A stretch of DNA of 50,342 nucleotides from positions 1 through 50,342 of the forward strand of contig JAAYKM010000044.1 in the NCBI GenBank assembly GCA_012522415.1. The letters are read 5' to 3'. Shown here piece by piece: positions 46,574 to 50,342 of the stretch (positions are counted from its first letter, which is position 1; every line of letters begins with the position of its first letter). Below the pieces are notes generated by a model. It was not told where the DNA came from, did no database searches, and saw nothing but the letters and a program-made list of their open reading frames with translations. Position numbers and translations under genes: made by a program. Source of the DNA: Deltaproteobacteria bacterium. Its GTDB lineage: Bacteria; Desulfobacterota; Syntrophia; Syntrophales; JAAYKM01.

Positions 46574-46676
46574 CCCGTATCCGGAACCGGCGATCCCTTG
46601 ATACGCCGGAAAGCAACCTTTTCGTCATGCCGGACCCGATGGGGAATCCAGTGCAGCAACATGCTCCGGATACGGG
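46574..46676. repeat. 12-bp perfect inverted repeat enclosing a REP-like palindromic segment, argB-argD gap
   Basis: CCCGTATCCGGA (46574-46585) and TCCGGATACGGG (46665-46676) are exact reverse complements, starting right after the argB stop. Inside is TTCGTCATGCCGGACCCGAT and, further on, GGAATCCAGTG, which look like the dispersed CGTCATGCCGGA...ATCCAG repeats of many proteobacterial genomes. It may stabilise the argB mRNA or tune argD expression. Confidence 0.65.
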
Positions 46677-46742
46677 CCCTCGCTGGTGTGACGACTGAAG
46701 TGACTTTTCACGGGTTCATCAAAACGCGACGAAGGAGAGGAC

Positions 46743-47945
46743 ATGGAGAGATCGGACAGACCAACAGAGGAATGGATCGCCCTGGGCGAAAAGTATGTGA
46801 TGGCGACCTACAAACGCTTCCCCCTCGTCCTGACCCACGGGTCGGGAATGCGGCTCTGGGATTGTGACGGGAAAGCGTATCTCGATTTCATCGGTGGTAT
46901 CGCGGTCTGCGCCCTGGGGCACTGTCACCCGAGGGTCGTCGAAGCGATACAGGCCCAGGCGGCGGCCCTGGCCCATGTATCGAACCTGTATAACATCCCC
47001 CCCCAGATTGAACTGGCCGGGCTCCTGGTGGAGAACTCCTTCGCCGACAAGGTCTTTTTCTGCAACAGCGGCGCCGAAGCGAACGAGGGGGCCATCAAGC
47101 TGGCCCGGAAGTACGGCTGCGACATCCTGGGCGGAAAGTACGAAATCATCGCCATGAAGAATTCCTTCCACGGACGGACCTTGGCGACGGTCACGGCCAC
47201 GGGCCAGGAAAAGTTCCAGAGAGGCTTCGCCCCCCTGCCAGACGGTTTCGTCCATGTCCCCTTCGACGACCTCGAGGCTCTGGAAAACGCGGTGAACGAA
47301 AAAACCTGCGCCGTCCTCCTCGAACCCATCCAGGCGGAGGGCGGGGTCCGGGTGCCCCGTGAAACCTACCTGCAGGGGGTCAGGCGGATCTGTGACGAAA
47401 ACAACCTCCTCATGATCCTGGACGAGGTGCAGACCGGGATGGGCAGAACGGGAAAGCTTTTCGGGCACATGCACGAGGGGGTCGCCCCGGACGTCATGAC
47501 CCTCGCCAAAGCCCTGGGGAACGGCTTCCCCGTCGGGGCGATGCTGGCGACGGACCGGGTCGCCTCGGTTTTTTCGCCGGGTGATCACGCCTCCACCTTC
47601 GGGGGCAACCCCCTGGCCATGGCCGCGGGGAAAGCGGTTTTCAAAACCCTGACGGAGGAGGGGGTCATCGAGAAGGGCGCCCGTACGGCCCTTTACCTCG
47701 AAGAAAAATTGATCACCCTCAAAAACCGGCATGCCTGCATCAGGGAGATACGGGGACGGGGATTGCTCGTCGGGGTCGAACTGGATCGGGAAGCGGCTCC
47801 CATCATCGGCCGCTGCATTGACGAAGGGATCCTCATCGGTTCGGCGGGGACGCACGTACTGCGCTTCCTGCCTCCCCTGATCGTTGAACCGCGGGATGTG
47901 GACCACCTCATCACCACCTTGGACAGGATTTTGGAGGACGCATGA
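46743..47945 (+). CDS. argD: Acetylornithine aminotransferase
   Basis: A PLP enzyme that converts N-acetylglutamate semialdehyde to N-acetylornithine and may also act in lysine synthesis. The 400 residues show GIAVCALGHCHPRVVEAI (~48), NSGAEANEGAIKLAR (~105), SFHGRTLATVTATGQ (~140), DEVQTGMGRTGKLF (~223) and the PLP Lys in TLAKALGNGFPVGAM (~254). GAAGGAGAGGAC precedes the ATG. Its stop overlaps the argF start by 4 nt (ATGA), indicating translational coupling. Confidence 0.95.
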   Translation: MERSDRPTEEWIALGEKYVMATYKRFPLVLTHGSGMRLWDCDGKAYLDFIGGIAVCALGHCHPRVVEAIQAQAAALAHVSNLYNIPPQIELAGLLVENSFADKVFFCNSGAEANEGAIKLARKYGCDILGGKYEIIAMKNSFHGRTLATVTATGQEKFQRGFAPLPDGFVHVPFDDLEALENAVNEKTCAVLLEPIQAEGGVRVPRETYLQGVRRICDENNLLMILDEVQTGMGRTGKLFGHMHEGVAPDVMTLAKALGNGFPVGAMLATDRVASVFSPGDHASTFGGNPLAMAAGKAVFKTLTEEGVIEKGARTALYLEEKLITLKNRHACIREIRGRGLLVGVELDREAAPIIGRCIDEGILIGSAGTHVLRFLPPLIVEPRDVDHLITTLDRILEDA

Positions 47946-48862
47946 AAAAGGACCTTCTTTCTGAATATGAACTGGAAAAAGCCGATTTCGACCGGATATT
48001 CGACCGGGCCGCCGTCCTGAAGGACCTGCACCGGAACGGGCGTCACCCGGCGACCCTTGCGGGAAAGGTGCTCGGCATGTTCTTCGACAAGGCTTCCACG
48101 AGGACCCGCCTGTCATTCGAGGTCGGCATGTACCAGCTTGGCGGCATGGCGCTGTTTCTGAGCGGCCGGGACACCCAGATCGGCAGGGGGGAAACCGTCG
48201 CCGACACGGCCCGTGTCATGTCCCGGTACCTAGACGGCATCATGATCCGGACCTTCAGCCAGGAGATGGTGGAGGAGTTTGCCCTGAACGCCCCCATCCC
48301 GGTGATAAATGGTTTGACAGATCTCCTGCATCCGTGTCAAATACTCACCGATATTTTTACGATTCTTGAAAAAAAGGGAACTTATGAGGGAATCCGGGTC
48401 GCCTACGTCGGGGACGGGAACAATATCGCCAATTCCTGGATCAACGCGGCCGCTAAGTTGCCCCTCAGACTCTCCCTGGCCTGTCCCGAGGGATACGATC
48501 CCGATCCGGAGATTTTGGCCAGGGGGCTGGAAGAAGCAAGGCTGGGTATGACCCTTCACCGCGATCCCGTGGAAGCCGTCCGCGACGCGGAGGTGATCTA
48601 CACGGATGTCTGGGCCAGTATGGGCCGGGAAGACGAGCACGAAGAGCGGGTGAAGCGCTTTCAGGACTATCAAATCAACGAACAACTGGTCGGCCGGGCC
48701 GCCCGGGATGTCATGGTCATGCATTGCCTGCCCGCCCATCGCGGTGAGGAAATCACGGCCGGGGTCATCGACGGGCCCCATTCCATCGTTTTCGATCAGG
48801 CGGAAAACCGGCTGCATGTACAAAAAGCCGTCATGGAAATACTGATGTCAGGAGGAAGTTAA
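47942..48862 (+). CDS. argF: Ornithine carbamoyltransferase
   Basis: Makes citrulline from ornithine and carbamoyl phosphate. The 306 residues have the carbamoyl-phosphate motif STRTR in [14 protein letters not shown] (~51), HPCQ in [10 protein letters not shown] (~130), the ornithine-binding DVWASMG (~227) and [11 protein letters not shown] with the catalytic Cys (~262). The start ATG overlaps argD, and argG follows 1 nt after the stop. Confidence 0.97.
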   Translation: MKKDLLSEYELEKADFDRIFDRAAVLKDLHRNGRHPATLAGKVLGMFFDKASTRTRLSFEVGMYQLGGMALFLSGRDTQIGRGETVADTARVMSRYLDGIMIRTFSQEMVEEFALNAPIPVINGLTDLLHPCQILTDIFTILEKKGTYEGIRVAYVGDGNNIANSWINAAAKLPLRLSLACPEGYDPDPEILARGLEEARLGMTLHRDPVEAVRDAEVIYTDVWASMGREDEHEERVKRFQDYQINEQLVGRAARDVMVMHCLPAHRGEEITAGVIDGPHSIVFDQAENRLHVQKAVMEILMSGGS

Positions 48863-48863
48863 A

Positions 48864-50072
48864 GTGAAGGATGAAGTAAAGAAGGTGGTTCTCGCCTATT
48901 CGGGCGGGTTGGATACCTCGGTCATGGTGCGCTGGCTGCTGGAAACCTACGGATGCGAAGTCATCTGCTTCGCCGCTGATGTGGGACAAAAGGAGGAACT
49001 GGACGGTCTCGAAAAGAAGGCCATTGAAACGGGGGCGTCGAAGATCTACATCGACGATCTCCAGGAAGAATTCGCCCGGGATTTCATCTTCCCGGCCTTG
49101 CGGGCCAATGCCATCTACGAGGGCACCTACCTGCTCGGGACATCCCTGGCCCGGCCCCTCATCGCGAAGCGGCAGGTGGAGATCGCGGCCCTCGAAGGGG
49201 CGGACGCGGTTTGTCACGGCGCCACCGGCAAGGGGAACGACCAGGTGCGGTTCGAACTGACCTACATGGCCCTCAACCCGCACATCCGGATCATTTCCGT
49301 CTGGAAGGACCCGAAGTGGACCCTCCATTCCCGGGACGCCATGTTCGATTACGCGGAGAAGCGCGGCATTCCGCTGCCCCTGACCAGGGACAAGCCCTAC
49401 AGCAGCGACCGCAATTCGCTCCATATCTCCCACGAGGGGGCCATTCTCGAAGATCCCTGGGCGGAAGCGCCGGAGGACATTTTCGTTCTGACGACCTCAC
49501 CGGAAAATGCCCCGGACAAACCGACCTATGTCGAAATCGACTTTGAACAGGGCAATCCCGTGGCCATCGACGGAGAACGTCTCAGTCCGGCGAACCTGAT
49601 GGACCGGATCAACAAGATCGCCGGAGAAAACGGGGTCGGCCGGATCGATCTCGTGGAGAACCGCTTCGTCGGCATGAAATCGCGCGGGGTTTATGAAACC
49701 CCCGGCGGCACCGTCCTGTGGACGGCCCATCGGGGCATCGAATCCCTCACGATGGATCGCGAAGTGATGCTGATGCGCGATTCCCTGATCCCCAAATACG
49801 CGCAGCTCGTGTACAATGGTTTCTGGTACGCTCCGGAGATGAAGGCGCTTCAGACCTTCATCGACCAGACCCAGGAAAACGTGACAGGCACAGCCAGGAT
49901 GAAACTCTACAAGGGCAACGCCATCTTGGTCGGCAGGAAGTCGCCTCATTCCCTGTACCGTGAGGATTTTGCGACGTTCGAGGAGGACGAGGTTTACAAC
50001 CAGATGGACGCGACGGGTTTCATCCGCCTCAACGCCCTGCGCCTGCGCATCGAGGCCATGAAGGGGAAATGA
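48864..50072 (+). CDS. argG: Argininosuccinate synthase
   Basis: Joins citrulline and aspartate with ATP to give argininosuccinate. The 402 residues start with [18 protein letters not shown], the PP-loop ATP motif (~8-25). [15 protein letters not shown] (~118), [25 protein letters not shown] and the C-terminal [13 protein letters not shown] follow. GTG 48864 is preceded by GGAGG at good spacing. argH, the last step, is expected but is not in the window. Confidence 0.97.
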   Translation: MKDEVKKVVLAYSGGLDTSVMVRWLLETYGCEVICFAADVGQKEELDGLEKKAIETGASKIYIDDLQEEFARDFIFPALRANAIYEGTYLLGTSLARPLIAKRQVEIAALEGADAVCHGATGKGNDQVRFELTYMALNPHIRIISVWKDPKWTLHSRDAMFDYAEKRGIPLPLTRDKPYSSDRNSLHISHEGAILEDPWAEAPEDIFVLTTSPENAPDKPTYVEIDFEQGNPVAIDGERLSPANLMDRINKIAGENGVGRIDLVENRFVGMKSRGVYETPGGTVLWTAHRGIESLTMDREVMLMRDSLIPKYAQLVYNGFWYAPEMKALQTFIDQTQENVTGTARMKLYKGNAILVGRKSPHSLYREDFATFEEDEVYNQMDATGFIRLNALRLRIEAMKGK

Positions 50073-50103
50073 CGGGAAAGGTTGTTATTGCGACCACGCC
50101 GGA

Positions 50104-50239
50104 CATTGCGAGGAACGCTCCCATGTCATTGCAAGGAACGCCCCAAGTCATTGCGAGGAGCGCCCCAGGTCATTGGGAGGAACGCCCCAGGCCATTGCAA
50201 GGAACGTCCCAGGTCATTTCGAGGAGTTGCCTCCCATGT
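50104..50239. repeat. Six tandem ~22-bp repeats downstream of argG
   Basis: Units begin at 50104, 50127, 50149, 50171, 50193 and 50215, with the consensus CATTGCGAGGAACGCCCCAGGT. Four are exactly 22 bp; the first is 23 and the last 25. They are contiguous with no spacers. The unit resembles the dispersed TCATTGCGAGGAGCG repeat known from several bacterial groups, here amplified in tandem. Confidence 0.85.
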
Positions 50240-50338
50240 CATTTCGACCCGGCGGATGCCGGGGAGAAATCTTAACCCCTGAGGTTTAGGAGGCGGCGTT
50301 ACGTTCAAGACTTCTCACGTTCGTTCGAAGTGACATGG
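50234..50338. mobile_element. 105-bp MITE-like or REP-like element with terminal inverted repeats
   Basis: The ends CCATGTCATTTCGA (50234-50247) and TCGAAGTGACATGG (50325-50338) are inverted copies with one mismatch. Inside, GGAGAAATCTT and AAGACTTCTC form a second, imperfect pair. It has no coding capacity. The sequence resembles the widespread TGTCATTTCGA...GAGAAATCTT palindromic repeat. Movement by an outside transposase is inferred, not shown. Confidence 0.55.
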
Positions 50339-50342
50339 AAAA

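Noticed and set aside
50104-50239. Possible CRISPR array
   Set aside because: The 22-bp units touch each other with no spacers, and no cas gene is present. It is a plain tandem repeat.

Overview
This is a stretch of bacterial chromosome, about 50 kb, with densely packed genes on both strands. It most likely comes from a Gram-negative member of the Desulfobacterota (former Deltaproteobacteria), perhaps near Syntrophales. The clues are an EF-G of the spirochaete/planctomycete/deltaproteobacterial (spd) subfamily, an adenylate kinase that reads like the Desulfovibrio type, the run hslV-hslU-argB-argD-argF-argG, a GH57-GT5 fusion, and an outer-membrane TolC protein with a type I secretion system. 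The assignment rests on memory of these families, not on a search. No prophage, insertion sequence or CRISPR array was seen.

Layout. 1-6.7 kb: a C-terminally shortened HrpA-type helicase and a patatin-like phospholipase (minus strand), then a 900-residue GH57-glycogen synthase fusion. 6.8-16.3 kb: tRNA-Leu(UAA), then a Lap-type surface-adhesin control and secretion locus: TolC-like outer-membrane protein, LapG-like protease, LapD-like c-di-GMP receptor, a small opposite-strand gene, LapB-like ABC exporter, LapC-like adaptor and a LuxR-type regulator. 16.6-24.3 kb: hisF, ATP-dependent PEP carboxykinase, a YkgJ-like Cys-cluster protein, a methyltransferase with an apparent frameshift, EF-G, a P-loop ATPase and initiator tRNA. 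24.3-30.5 kb: a DapB-like reductase, three nucleotide-sugar genes (galE, a UDP-glucuronate 4-epimerase, a WbpA-type dehydrogenase), a flavodoxin-like protein and a nitroreductase. 30.7-40.5 kb: uvrC, an Uup-type ABC-F ATPase, an ankyrin-M48 lipoprotein, hemW, lepA, adk and an FmdB zinc-ribbon protein. 40.7-50.1 kb: a one-direction run of miaB, DUF151 nuclease, xerC/D, hslV, hslU, argB, argD, argF and argG, then tandem repeats and a MITE-like inverted-repeat element at the window end.

How it fits together. The Lap locus has the complete control and export machinery (c-di-GMP receptor, periplasmic protease, three-part type I exporter, probable local regulator), but no giant adhesin lies in the window. 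The lapG reading frame is cut by a TAA, after which 28 further in-frame codons still resemble a LapG C-terminus. This is the strongest single observation here. Other signs of change or decay are the shortened helicase and the methyltransferase frameshift. Two gene-poor gaps (19.64-19.93 and 25.14-25.71 kb) hold terminator-like hairpins that serve no visible gene and may mark small RNAs.
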